From positions 1-21,179 of the forward strand of contig NZ_JASLCN010000048.1 of assembly GCF_030151805.1 (NCBI RefSeq): a stretch of DNA of 21,179 nt. The letters are read 5' to 3'. Made by a program: the position numbers and the translations under genes. Numbering within the stretch: position 1 is the first letter of the stretch; each line of letters opens with the position of its first letter. Origin of the DNA: Fluviicola sp. (GTDB taxonomy: Bacteria > Bacteroidota > Bacteroidia > Flavobacteriales_D > Crocinitomicaceae). Positions 8,412 to 16,212 of this stretch are shown in pieces. Below the pieces are notes generated by a model. It saw only the letters and a list, made by a program, of their open reading frames with translations. It searched no databases and was not told the DNA's origin.

Positions 8412-9779
8412 TTACATGTGGGGGAACAGAATATGATAGCTTGTTCCTTTATTTACGACGGAAGATACTTCGATTTCACCATGGTGAAGTTGGAGTATTT
8501 TTTTTGTCAGTGATAACCCGATTCCGTTTCCATCAGCAAATGTTTTGTTGGCTCCTCTGTAAAACGGCTCAAAGATATAAGGAAGATCTTCTTCCGAAAT
8601 CCCGATTCCTTCATCGGCAAATTGCAAAACAACGGTGTCTTTTTGTGCTTCAATGGTCACCGAGCAACGATGGGTTTTTGAAAATTTGCATCCGTTTTCG
8701 AGCAGGTTTTTAAAAGCCACTTTCAGCAGGTATTCATTTCCGTAAACAGAAATATCCTGTTCATTTTCCAATCCGGATTGAAAACGGATGTCAATGTGAT
8801 AATGACTGTTTTGTTTCTGAATGTCGTGCATGGCATCCAGCAAGATTTCGTCCAGCCGGATTTCCTTAAAGGCGATTTCAGAAGGATCGTAATTGGCCTT
8901 CGCAAAATCCAGGAGGCTTGTGGACAGCTTTGCCAGCTTCTGTGCGTCATTCAACGCATTTAGGATGACTTCTTTGTATTCCGTAATACTGCGTTCCCTG
9001 TTTGCAGAAATTTCCAATTCAGCTATAATGGCAGACAAAGGAGTTCTGAGCTCATGCGAAATGTTGGAAACAAATTGTTTTTGGGATTCGAACGAATGCT
9101 CCAATCTGTCGAGCATTTCATTGAAGGTATTCGAAAGTGCGGATAACTCATCTTTTCCTCCGGAATGGGGCAGGCGCAGATCCAGGTTCGATGCCGTGAT
9201 GTTTTTCACTTTGGAAACAATTTCAGCTACAGGTGAAAGCACCCTCTTGGAAAAGAACCGGCCGGTCAGGTAAATAATCAGCACAGAAAACACAAATACG
9301 GTCCAGATTGTCTGCCTCATGTGTTTTAATTTCTGAAAACCATATTGATCGTAAGCAGTTGCCGTAATGATATACTGTTTTCCATTGAAGGGAAGCAATA
9401 GGGCAACAACCTGCCAGTCGTTCTGGTAAAATTGAAGAATTTTCTTCTTTTGAACATCGCGAACCATCTGCTTTGTTTCCTTTACGACATCAATGTCAGC
9501 TGCATCGTGATAAAGCAGGTTGAAATCCGTGTCATAAACAGCTACTTCCACCTCGTTGAGTGTTTCGCGGTTATTCTTGTAAATCGTTTGTAAGGTCCGG
9601 CTTTCCACTTTTGCTGTGAAGAAGAGGTTTGCTTTAGTGATGGCTTCTCTTTGAAGTCTTTTGTAAAACTCAATTTCACGGATTCCATCTGCGGAATAGT
9701 AGATCAATCCCGCAAAAACAGACAAGATTGTTGCTGTAAGTACGGTAAACAGCAGGCTGAGTTTATGCTGGATTTTCAT
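8412..9779 (-). CDS. Two-component sensor histidine kinase
   Basis: This is an inner-membrane sensor kinase of 455 residues. TM1 spans about 8-28 and TM2 about 157-174; between them lies a periplasmic sensor of roughly 125 residues without recognised motifs or a notable His/Cys cluster. A HAMP linker (about 175-228) leads to the H-box FVSNISHELRTPLSA with phospho-acceptor His242, then the N-box (N358 and N362 in FKNLLENGCKFS), the G1 box D389-E-G-I-G, the F-box (YIFEPFYRG) and the G2 box GNGIGL near 417-422. All catalytic motifs are intact. The architecture matches CusS/CpxA-like kinases. It overlaps the regulator gene by ATGA (9776-9779), so the pair is cotranscribed and translationally coupled, regulator first. 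The signal is not evident; metal or envelope stress is inferred from the neighbouring efflux operon. Confidence 0.95.
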   Translation of the reverse strand: MKIQHKLSLLFTVLTATILSVFAGLIYYSADGIREIEFYKRLQREAITKANLFFTAKVESRTLQTIYKNNRETLNEVEVAVYDTDFNLLYHDAADIDVVKETKQMVRDVQKKKILQFYQNDWQVVALLLPFNGKQYIITATAYDQYGFQKLKHMRQTIWTVFVFSVLIIYLTGRFFSKRVLSPVAEIVSKVKNITASNLDLRLPHSGGKDELSALSNTFNEMLDRLEHSFESQKQFVSNISHELRTPLSAIIAELEISANRERSITEYKEVILNALNDAQKLAKLSTSLLDFAKANYDPSEIAFKEIRLDEILLDAMHDIQKQNSHYHIDIRFQSGLENEQDISVYGNEYLLKVAFKNLLENGCKFSKTHRCSVTIEAQKDTVVLQFADEGIGISEEDLPYIFEPFYRGANKTFADGNGIGLSLTKKILQLHHGEIEVSSVVNKGTSYHILFPHM

Positions 9780-10456
9780 TCCTTCTTAAGAATAAAACCC
9801 ATTCCTGATTTGGTATGGATAAGTTTGCAATCAAATTCCTTGTCTATTTTCCGGCGCAGATAGTTGATGTATACATCAATGAAATTGGTTCCCGTGTCGA
9901 AATGTGTATCCCAGACTTTTTCAGCTATTTCCATACGGGATAATACGCGTTCGCTGTGTTGCATCATGTACTCCAGAAGTTTAAACTCCTTGGGAGTTAA
10001 ATTGATTTCCGTTTCACCGCGCTTTACGGTTTTGGTCTGATTATTCAATTCCAGGTCCGCATATTTTAAGGAAAAACCTTGTGTGCGTGTAGCCAGGTTG
10101 TTTCGTTTCATCAATGCACGAATACGCACATGGAGTTCGCGAAAGTCGAAAGGCTTAACGACATAATCATCTGCTCCGGCATCAAAACCTTCAATTTTAT
10201 CGTCGGTTGTTCCAAGCGCAGTGAGCATAATGATCGGTAATTCCGGTTTCGCCGCCCGGATCGTTTTGCAGACATCAATTCCACTGATCTTAGGAAGGAT
10301 GATATCAGTGATAACCAGCGTGTAATCATTTTCCAAAGCCAGTTTTTGTCCCATAGCGCCATCATAGGTCAGCGTAACGCTATACCCGTTTTCTTCCAAG
10401 CCTCGTTTTACGAGAGTTGCAATTCGTTCGTCGTCTTCTATGATGAGTATTTCCAT
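9776..10456 (-). CDS. OmpR/PhoB-family response regulator
   Basis: This 226-residue transcription factor pairs with the adjacent kinase. The receiver domain (1-120) has the acidic pair E7/D8/D9, phospho-acceptor Asp51 in VITDIILP, Thr79 in LTALG and Lys101 in VVKPF. The C-terminal winged-helix domain (about 130-224) has INLTPKEFKLLEYMM, VLSRMEIAEKVWD and NFIDVYINYLRRKID, typical of the OmpR class, ending GMGFILKKE. Length and residues are normal. The closest CusR/CopR-type relatives control metal efflux, and an 11-bp-phased repeat set of the type OmpR proteins bind lies before the efflux operon at 6013-6055, so regulation of that operon is a reasonable inference. The ATG at 10456 follows an A-rich leader. 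Confidence 0.95.
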   Translation of the reverse strand: MEILIIEDDERIATLVKRGLEENGYSVTLTYDGAMGQKLALENDYTLVITDIILPKISGIDVCKTIRAAKPELPIIMLTALGTTDDKIEGFDAGADDYVVKPFDFRELHVRIRALMKRNNLATRTQGFSLKYADLELNNQTKTVKRGETEINLTPKEFKLLEYMMQHSERVLSRMEIAEKVWDTHFDTGTNFIDVYINYLRRKIDKEFDCKLIHTKSGMGFILKKE

Positions 10457-10471
10457 GGTGCTTTAGAATCA

Positions 10472-10479
10472 CAAAATTA
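10472..10479 (-). promoter_or_regulatory. Possible -7 box of the two-component operon
   Basis: The minus strand reads TAATTTTG, an exact match to TAnnTTTG, 15 bp before the regulator ATG. No convincing TTG -33 element is seen at 17-19 bp, and the resulting leader would be very short, so this is tentative. The rest of the 10457-10837 intergenic region shows no further gene. Confidence 0.35.
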
Positions 10480-10724
10480 CTACAATAATAAACGAAGTTG
10501 GCCATTGATTGACCTTGTTCTCTCCGAAAAGATCATTGCTGTTTAGAAGTTCATCTTAAAAATAGGTTTTGCACGGGAATAGAAGTGATAAAAGTCCCGA
10601 TATTGAGAAATGAAAAAAGATTTCAACAGAAAGCGATAATCTTCACCTTCTGATCTAAAGCTGATTAAGCCAAAACACAACTAATTCCTGTTCGAGTTGT
10701 GGCGCGAATACCCGTTCTGACAAG

Positions 10725-10753
10725 TTTCTCATGGTAGTGTTTTGCTATATTTG
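10725..10753 (+). promoter_or_regulatory. Bacteroidota-type promoter for the DUF1266 gene
   Basis: TATATTTG at 10746-10753 matches TAnnTTTG exactly and is preceded, after an 18-bp spacer, by TTT at 10725-10727, close to the TTG -33 element. It lies about 85 bp before the ATG at 10838. The leader between contains TGACGG (10762-10767) and CCGTCA (10799-10804), which can pair and enclose an AT-rich loop. Confidence 0.5.
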
Positions 10754-10837
10754 GCGAGTATTGACGGCAACTATTAGGACTGATTTTAAAAGTTAAAACC
10801 GTCAGATAATAACCAAATAATTAATATATAAATAGTT

Positions 10838-11572
10838 ATGACCACGAACACTTACTTGATCATTGGTGGAATCGCCATTCTTTTTATCGCCTACCTGGTT
10901 TTCCTGAAAACAATGATGAAAAAACGAAATGCCAAACAAGCAGAAAACGTTAATAACAACCATTCAAATGCTCCATTGACAGAGGAACAAAAAAGACTGC
11001 TTTCTTTTGGAGGAATTTTATTTTATTACCGGGGAGAATAAATACTCGGAATCAAACCAGAAGGAGGTTTAAACCAATACATCGGTGGATTAAACCAGCA
11101 ATGGGAAGTCACAAACGAAGAAAGTGCCAAAGAAACCTTGAATAATTTATTGGCATTGGAAAGAAGCACGGAGTTTGAACCCCTTTTGCAGGAAGCATCA
11201 AAAGAATTGAACAGCATTCAAAAAGAGATTTCGAAAGGTTTAGGATTAGACCTGGAAACCGTTGCTCAGGTAAAATCTGCGTATGCCTGGGATATTTGTA
11301 GAGCCGTATCATTAGCAAAATGGTGTTATTGGGTCGGTTATTTAACTGAAAATGAAACCTGGGAAGTGATGAAAAAAGCTTCTGAAGTGGCAACAGCGAA
11401 AGGTGAAAACTGGACCGATTATACCATTTCATTTTTATTGGGAAGAACAATCCAGGGATTTGATTTAGACGAAATAATCGTAGAGAGTAAACAAATACTC
11501 ACAAGTAAAGGTCCTGCGTTGAGAAAAATTGAGGATGTGGATATCTACGAAAAATACCCGTTCAGAAAATAA
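10838..11572 (+). pseudogene. DUF1266 family protein interrupted by an in-frame TAA
   Basis: Reading one frame from the ATG at 10838 to the TAA at 11570 gives a continuous protein of about 243 residues, broken only by a TAA at 11039-11041 (codon 68). The first part (67 aa) has one membrane helix, IIGGIAILFIAYLVFLKTMM, then a polar linker and LSFGGILFYYRGE. After the stop, the same frame continues ILGIKPEGGLNQYIGGLNQQ and into a clear DUF1266 core: AYAWDICRAVSLAKW, then a GYLTENETWEVM segment and ISFLLGRTIQGF. DUF1266 proteins have no established function. There is no frameshift or other damage, and one base change (TAT or TAC to TAA) explains the break. It may be a recent pseudogene, a read-through gene or a sequencing error. 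Two separate proteins are less likely, because the second half has no ATG near its start. A strong terminator follows. Confidence 0.8.
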
Positions 11573-11625
11573 AAATCACTGTCCGGAATTCATTTGTGAA
11601 CAGATAATAAACTTTATTTAGTTAG

Positions 11626-11661
11626 AAATCCCTTCCGAAAATATCGGACGGGATTTTTTTT
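11626..11661 (+). terminator. Intrinsic terminator after the DUF1266 gene
   Basis: AAATCCC-T-TCCGA pairs with TCGGA-C-GGGATTT around an AAATA loop, with one internal mismatch, and runs into eight T residues. This is a strong rho-independent terminator that also insulates the metE leader downstream. Confidence 0.88.
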
Positions 11662-11791
11662 GAATAGAACTGATCCCGGAGTTTTTCAAGAAAATATGTT
11701 CCCTGTTGGCAAAGCCTGTAAAATCCGATTAATCACAGAAATTTGGCTATCGCAAGGAATTTGAATAAATTAGCACCGAAAAGTTCTTTAC

Positions 11792-11799
11792 TATATTTC
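11792..11799 (+). promoter_or_regulatory. Possible -7 box of the metE transcript
   Basis: TATATTTC matches 7 of 8 positions of TAnnTTTG and would start transcription a few bases before the riboswitch aptamer, the expected place. The -33 region (TTA near 11770) is weak. Confidence 0.35.
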
Positions 11800-11804
11800 A
11801 TCAA

Positions 11805-11976
11805 ACGGAAAAGGTTTTACTTAGCTGTGAATTAATAGGGAATCGTGTGAAAATCACGAACTGTCGCGCAACTGTAAGTAACACACAAAGGTTTTATCCA
11901 CGAGTATCCACTGTCTGAGCAATCGGATGGGAAGGACGATAAAACTGTTACAAGTCAGGAGACCTGCCTGTTCCGA
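11805..11976 (+). ncRNA. Cobalamin (adenosylcobalamin-type) riboswitch
   Basis: The leader contains the conserved cobalamin core: AATAGGGAA (11834-11842), a CGTG/CACG hairpin, then ACTGTCGCGCAACTGTAAG (11860-11878), a variable arm with GGATGGGAAGG, and the B12 box AGTCAGGAGACCTGCC (11953-11968). It senses the B12 coenzyme in the nascent RNA. Its position before metE, the B12-independent methionine synthase, fits the known logic: when cobalamin is present, MetE is shut off. No terminator with a U-run is seen between the aptamer and the ATG, so control is probably at translation initiation (inference). The following 11977-12155 stretch has no gene and probably holds the L13 kissing hairpin and expression platform. 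Confidence 0.95.
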
Positions 11977-12155
11977 ATGACAATACTTTCGCGATAAGAA
12001 GTACAAGTCAGTATGATGTGGTTGAATCCAATGCAATCTGATACCGGTTGTTATTGCGTTGTCGTTCCCGCATATATTCGTTCTATCATTTTATCAGGCA
12101 GTATTGGAAGTTAGCAAAAGCTTTAACTGATTTATTCATCATTTAAAAGCACAAC

Positions 12156-14477
12156 ATGCAAACAAACAATCTTGGCTACCCGCGCATTGGTAGTAACAGA
12201 GAGCTCAAAAAAGCCTGCGAGCAGTATTGGTCAGGTCATTTGTCAACTCAGGAGTTGATTCAGGCCGGAAGAAAAATCCGCTTACACAATTGGAAACTGC
12301 AGCAAGATGCAGTAATCAACCTGATCCCGTCCAATGACTTTTCGTTCTACGACCAGGTTCTGGACATGTCTTTAACGGTTGGAGCCATTCCGCCGCGTTA
12401 CAACAAAGTCATTTTAAACGAAGCAAACACCGAATTGGATCTGTATTTTGCAATGGCGCGCGGTTATCAGAAAGACGGAATTGACATTACCGCGATGGAA
12501 ATGACAAAATGGTTCGATACGAATTACCATTATATCGTACCCGAATTTTACAAAGACCAGCAATTCAAACTGTTTTCCACGAAAATTGTCAATGAATTTG
12601 TGGAAGCATTACAGGCAGGTATTTTGACAAAGCCTGTTATCATTGGTCCGGTTTCTTACCTTCTTTTAGGAAAAGAAAAAGAAACTGATTTCGACCGGAT
12701 TGATTTGGTGAAAAACCTGCTGCCCGTTTATAGTGATATTCTGAACGAATTAAAAAAACACCAGGTAGAATGGATTCAGTTTGATGAACCGTTTTTAGCC
12801 CTGGATTTGAGTCCGAAAGCAAAAGAAGCCTTCGAATGGGTTTACACAGCCTTGAAAAAGGAATTTCCGGCTCTGCAAATCATGATTGCAACTTATTTTG
12901 AAGGATTGAAAGATAACCTTGAACTGGCATTATCTCTTCCGGTTTCAGCCATTCATGTGGATTTGGTTCGCTGCCCGGAGCAGTTGGAAAATGTCGTGAA
13001 AGCATTGCCTTCCAAAATGCAGCTTTCGTTAGGAATAATAGATGGAAGAAACATCTGGAAAAATAATTTTGAAAACTCTTTGAGTAAGATCCATTCTGTG
13101 GTTGATCAAATTGGCCCGGACCGCGTTTTTATAGCACCTTCCTGTTCGTTGATTCATACTCCGTGTGATTTGGACCTGGAAACGAACGAAGCAGGTTTAA
13201 CCGTGGAAATCAAACAATGGATGGCTTTTGCGAAACAAAAAATCAATGAATTGGTTGTTTTGAAACAATTGGCGGAAGGAAGTCCGGATTCAGGCGTGAT
13301 CGAAGCATTTGAAAACAACAAAAAAGCCATTGCAGCCAGGAAAACCTCCACATTGATTCACAATGAAAAAGTCAAGCGGCGAATCAGTTCTTTGACGGTA
13401 ACTGACGTCAAACGCCAGAATATATTTGCAATCCGGAAACAAAAGCAGAAAGCAGCACTTCAATTGCCGTTATTCCCAACCACAACCATCGGTTCATTCC
13501 CGCAAACACAAGAGGTGAGAAGCTGGCGCGCGAAGTTCAAAAAAGGAGAATTAACGCAATTGGAATACGATCAATTAATCGAAAAAGAAACAGCAGAAAC
13601 CATTCGCTTCCAGGAGCAAATTGGAATGGACGTACTCGTTCATGGAGAATTTGAGCGAAACGACATGGTTGAATACTTCGGAGAACAGCTCGATGGATTC
13701 ACCTTTACCAAAAACGGATGGGTTCAAAGTTACGGAAGCCGTTGTGTGAAACCCCCGGTTATTTTTGGTGATGTCAGTCGTCCGGCTCCGATGACCGTTC
13801 GCTGGTCTTCATTTGCACAATCCCTGACGAAGAAACATGTCAAAGGCATGTTAACAGGTCCGGTGACCATTTTGCAATGGTCGTTCGTCCGCGACGATCA
13901 GGATCGTTCCATCACTTGTAACCAAATTTCCCTTGCAATACGGGATGAGGTCAAAGACCTGGAAAATGCCGGAATCAAAATCATTCAAATAGACGAACCG
14001 GCTATTCGTGAGGGATTACCTTTAAGAAAATCAGATTGGCAGGCTTACCTGCGGTGGGCGGTAAAAGCATTCAGGCTTTCGGCCAGCGGAGTAAAAGATG
14101 AAACACAGATTCATACACACATGTGCTATTCTGAATTCAACGACATCATTCAGAATATTGCGGATATGGATGCAGATGTCATTACGATTGAATGCTCGCG
14201 TTCACAGATGGAATTGCTGGATGCCTTTGCAGACTTCAACTATCCGAATGAAATTGGGCCGGGAGTTTATGACATTCATTCTCCGCGCGTTCCGTCCCGC
14301 AATGAAATGATCACCTTGCTGGAAAAAGCAAAAGAAGTCATTCCTGCCGACCAGCTTTGGGTGAACCCGGATTGCGGATTAAAAACGCGTCATTGGGAAG
14401 AAACCAAAAATGCCTTGATAGAAATGGTCGGTGCAGCAAATACTTTGCGTCAAAACGTAAAAGAGCTGGCCGTTTAG
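12156..14477 (+). CDS. metE: B12-independent methionine synthase MetE
   Basis: MetE (5-methyltetrahydropteroyltriglutamate-homocysteine methyltransferase) makes methionine from homocysteine without cobalamin in the cytosol. At 773 residues it has the full two-barrel length. The N-terminus NNLGYPRIGSNRELKKACE is the standard folate-barrel start. The zinc site is complete: His655 and Cys657 in HTHMCYSEF, Glu679 in ITIECSRS, and Cys740 in NPDCGLKTR, all offset by 14 from E. coli H641/C643/E665/C726. LFPTTTIGSFPQT marks the start of the catalytic barrel near residue 443. It stands alone behind a cobalamin riboswitch and is followed by a hairpin terminator. The ATG at 12156 has an A-rich leader. 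The riboswitch implies that the cell imports or makes B12 and has another, B12-dependent route to methionine elsewhere; this is inference. Confidence 0.98.
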   Translation: MQTNNLGYPRIGSNRELKKACEQYWSGHLSTQELIQAGRKIRLHNWKLQQDAVINLIPSNDFSFYDQVLDMSLTVGAIPPRYNKVILNEANTELDLYFAMARGYQKDGIDITAMEMTKWFDTNYHYIVPEFYKDQQFKLFSTKIVNEFVEALQAGILTKPVIIGPVSYLLLGKEKETDFDRIDLVKNLLPVYSDILNELKKHQVEWIQFDEPFLALDLSPKAKEAFEWVYTALKKEFPALQIMIATYFEGLKDNLELALSLPVSAIHVDLVRCPEQLENVVKALPSKMQLSLGIIDGRNIWKNNFENSLSKIHSVVDQIGPDRVFIAPSCSLIHTPCDLDLETNEAGLTVEIKQWMAFAKQKINELVVLKQLAEGSPDSGVIEAFENNKKAIAARKTSTLIHNEKVKRRISSLTVTDVKRQNIFAIRKQKQKAALQLPLFPTTTIGSFPQTQEVRSWRAKFKKGELTQLEYDQLIEKETAETIRFQEQIGMDVLVHGEFERNDMVEYFGEQLDGFTFTKNGWVQSYGSRCVKPPVIFGDVSRPAPMTVRWSSFAQSLTKKHVKGMLTGPVTILQWSFVRDDQDRSITCNQISLAIRDEVKDLENAGIKIIQIDEPAIREGLPLRKSDWQAYLRWAVKAFRLSASGVKDETQIHTHMCYSEFNDIIQNIADMDADVITIECSRSQMELLDAFADFNYPNEIGPGVYDIHSPRVPSRNEMITLLEKAKEVIPADQLWVNPDCGLKTRHWEETKNALIEMVGAANTLRQNVKELAV

Positions 14478-14487
14478 TTACTCAAAA

Positions 14488-14534
14488 TAATCAGGTGTGC
14501 CGGATTAGCCGGCATACCTGATTTCCTGGTTTTA
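14488..14534. terminator. Hairpin terminator between convergent genes
   Basis: AATCAGGT-G-TGCCGG pairs with CCGGCA-T-ACCTGATT around an ATTAG loop, giving a stem of about 14 pairs with one mismatch, 11 bp after the metE stop. The T-tract downstream is modest (GGTTTT on plus, TTATTTTG on minus), so it may serve both metE and the convergent gene. Confidence 0.75.
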
Positions 14535-14574
14535 TGAAATTTCAGTCGAGAAATGTATAAAGAAGATTTCAGAC

Positions 14575-15285
14575 TTAAGAAAACAAGTGTTTATTGTCAT
14601 AAGCCAGTTTTGCCAATGTATAACTTGTCGGACTTTCAACTGCCAGACTCTCAATTTCCGGAACTTCAAAAAACATCGGGTTTTTCCCGAACTTTTTCTT
14701 TCCGTTTCTGATAAATGCCGCGCGGTTAAAGATGTTGAACACCGTGTCTTCAAAAATCACAAAATGCGGATCATTTCTCAGAGTAATAGTAGGGTAATTA
14801 CTGCTGTCATACAAGCGTTTTTCGACACGATAGAGACTCATCACCGAATCAAATTGCTGGTATTCGTCATTCAGAACATACGTATAATAACGCTCAATGG
14901 CATCTTTAATCGTTTGAATCGAAAGCAGCGGATTAATACATTGCGTCTGCATAAAATGCTCGCCTCCTGTTTTTTCGAGTGAATGAGCGGTTAACCTGTC
15001 GGAAGTAGGCATTTCTTCCAGGATGCGTTCTGTTGTGTCACCCGAAAAGGTCTCCGGATTTGGAAAATCGATGATGGAAATAGTATGAGTATCTCCATAC
15101 ATTTTCCGCACTTTATCCGAATCAGTGGTAATTACAATGCGATTGATGGCTTTCACAGCAAGTAATTTTTCAATCATCCATTGAAACAAAGGTTTCCCAC
15201 CAAAATCTTTCAAATGAGCATTCGGTAAGTTGGAATTGTTGGTTTCCTGGATTGTAATCAGAGCAGTGATAGCTGGCTTATTCAT
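14575..15285 (-). CDS. Acylneuraminate/CMP-sugar cytidylyltransferase-like protein, degenerate active site
   Basis: From the ATG at 15285 this is a 236-residue cytosolic protein with the Rossmann-like fold of NeuA/KdsB-type cytidylyltransferases. Family features visible are KDFGGKPLFQWMIEKLL (26-42), NRIVITTDSDKVRKMYG (48-64), FSGDTTERI (80-88), the QTQCINPLLS segment (113-122, where NeuA has 'Q-P-T-S-P-L'), and FVIFEDTVFNIFNRAAF. The nucleotide loop that normally reads PARGGSKR-x-P-x-KN is replaced by ITIQETNNSNLPNAH, so the conserved Arg and Lys are missing. The usual C-terminal D-x-D metal site (idIDtpeD) reads LAVESPTS. It is therefore probably a divergent or inactive paralogue; function unknown. 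An in-frame TTG at 15309 would add eight residues; the ATG is preferred because MNKPAITALI gives the expected first strand. It is convergent with metE. Confidence 0.72.
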   Translation of the reverse strand: MNKPAITALITIQETNNSNLPNAHLKDFGGKPLFQWMIEKLLAVKAINRIVITTDSDKVRKMYGDTHTISIIDFPNPETFSGDTTERILEEMPTSDRLTAHSLEKTGGEHFMQTQCINPLLSIQTIKDAIERYYTYVLNDEYQQFDSVMSLYRVEKRLYDSSNYPTITLRNDPHFVIFEDTVFNIFNRAAFIRNGKKKFGKNPMFFEVPEIESLAVESPTSYTLAKLAYDNKHLFS

Positions 15286-15378
15286 GAGATTTCGTGTTTT
15301 ACGGGGCAAGAATAGGCATTTTTATTGAAAGTCCCGCCATAAAGTAAAACGGTAAGTATTTTGAGTTTCAATTTGTAT

Positions 15379-15393
15379 AATCTTTTTAAGATT
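15379..15393. repeat. Small inverted repeat between divergent genes
   Basis: AATCTT-TTT-AAGATT is a perfect 6-bp inverted repeat in the 143-bp region between the cytidylyltransferase-like gene and the small membrane protein gene. It could be an operator for either. TATATTCG at 15401-15408 is a 7/8 match to a -7 box for the plus-strand gene, but no -33 box is well placed. Confidence 0.3.
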
Positions 15394-15428
15394 AGATCAT
15401 TATATTCGTCTGCACGAATCAAAATAAA

Positions 15429-15716
15429 ATGGAAAGAATAGGATTAGACTGGGGAGCAATACTGGCATTGATTGTTCCGTTTGTAATCATGCTCGCATTG
15501 TTTTTCGTATCGAAAACCAGGCTGCAAAAAATAGAATGTGTGATGGGAGAAATCGCATTCCTGTTCGGCTTTTTAAGTTACTATGTTGCTGAAATCTCTA
15601 CCGAAATAAACATGCTGAAAGCTGTTGGTGTTTCAATTGCATTTGGTGTGATTGCTGCTGCGGCCTTAATGGTGGTTGGCCTTATCGAAATCAAACGCGC
15701 CACGCCGGAAAAGTGA
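15429..15716 (+). CDS. Small three-helix membrane protein of unknown function
   Basis: This 95-residue protein has three predicted membrane helices: about 9-27 (ILALIVPFVIMLALFFV), 41-56 (EIAFLFGFLSYYVA) and 64-87 (AVGVSIAFGVIAAAALMVVG). Short polar segments are at both ends (KTRLQK after helix 1 and EIKRATPEK at the C-terminus). By charge, the N-terminus would face outside and the C-terminus inside. I do not recognise the family. The ATG follows the A-rich leader AATCAAAATAAA, a typical Bacteroidota start context. It stands alone, diverging from the cytidylyltransferase-like gene and ahead of the arsenic cassette, with 148 bp to the arsR ATG. No metal-binding motif is seen; one Cys lies in IECVMGE. 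Confidence 0.72.
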   Translation: MERIGLDWGAILALIVPFVIMLALFFVSKTRLQKIECVMGEIAFLFGFLSYYVAEISTEINMLKAVGVSIAFGVIAAAALMVVGLIEIKRATPEK

Positions 15717-15811
15717 TAGCTGAATAAAAACGTGCCACGCATTTCTGCAATCTTGTTCCACTGAGCTCATACCGATAGCTATAAGTGCTGCTGGATAAAA
15801 AAAATCGCTTG

Positions 15812-15852
15812 TTTTTGCTATTGTAATTTTATTTATCGTAATATTGCAATAT
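15812..15852 (+). promoter_or_regulatory. arsR promoter with overlapping palindromic operator
   Basis: ATATTGCAATAT at 15841-15852 is a perfect 12-bp palindrome ending 12 bp before the arsR ATG. It overlaps TAATATTG (15839-15846), a 7/8 match to the -7 consensus, with TTTTTG at 15812-15817 as a possible -33 box (21-bp spacer). TATTTAT (15830-15836) and ATAAATA (15853-15859) form flanking arms on a slightly different centre. ArsR-family repressors bind such AT-rich palindromes over their own promoter. Confidence 0.55.
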
Positions 15853-15864
15853 ATAAATAAAACA

Positions 15865-16197
15865 ATGGGAGCAACGAAATCAGACCTTTTTACACCGGAA
15901 CAAAACGAAATTGCGTCTTTGTTGAAAGCGATTGCGCATCCGGCAAGAATTGCCATTCTGGAATACCTGATCAAAGTAGATACCTGTATTTGCGGTGATA
16001 TCGTCAATGAATTGTCGTTGGCGCAACCAACCACTTCCCAGCATTTAAAAGAATTAAAGAATGCCGGATTCATCAAGGGAAGTGTAGAAGGAACTGCGAT
16101 TTGTTATTGCGTAGATAAAATGGCTGTTGCCCGAATCCAATCCTACTTTGCAGGAATTTCCATTCAAATAGAAAACAAAGACAATCAATGTTGTTAA
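15865..16197 (+). CDS. arsR: ArsR-family metalloid-responsive repressor
   Basis: This 110-residue winged-helix protein is an ArsR/SmtB-family repressor that would bind the cassette's own promoter and release it when arsenite or a similar ion is bound. The core is visible: LLKAIAHPARIAILEYL (19-35), the metal-binding helix DTCICGDIV with Cys41 and Cys43, and the recognition helix SLAQPTTSQHLKELKNAGFI (51-70), then the wing GSVEGTAICYCVD with Cys80 and Cys82. The C-terminus ends NQCC (Cys109, Cys110), giving more possible As(III) ligands. The ATG at 15865 is preferred over an upstream in-frame TTG at 15844, because that codon lies inside the operator palindrome and the following MGATKSDLF is a normal start. 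It is first in a cassette with DUF6428, a small membrane peptide and arsC. Confidence 0.92.
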   Translation: MGATKSDLFTPEQNEIASLLKAIAHPARIAILEYLIKVDTCICGDIVNELSLAQPTTSQHLKELKNAGFIKGSVEGTAICYCVDKMAVARIQSYFAGISIQIENKDNQCC

Positions 16198-16212
16198 ACA
16201 AAATTCAATCAG

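Noticed and set aside
11138..11572. A separate 144-codon gene for the DUF1266 core
   Set aside because: Its only early start is a TTG inside continuous homology-like sequence that extends upstream in frame to 11042 and, past one stop, to 10838.
11854..12036. Minus-strand 60-codon frame
   Set aside because: It lies within the cobalamin riboswitch and its leader and has no protein features.
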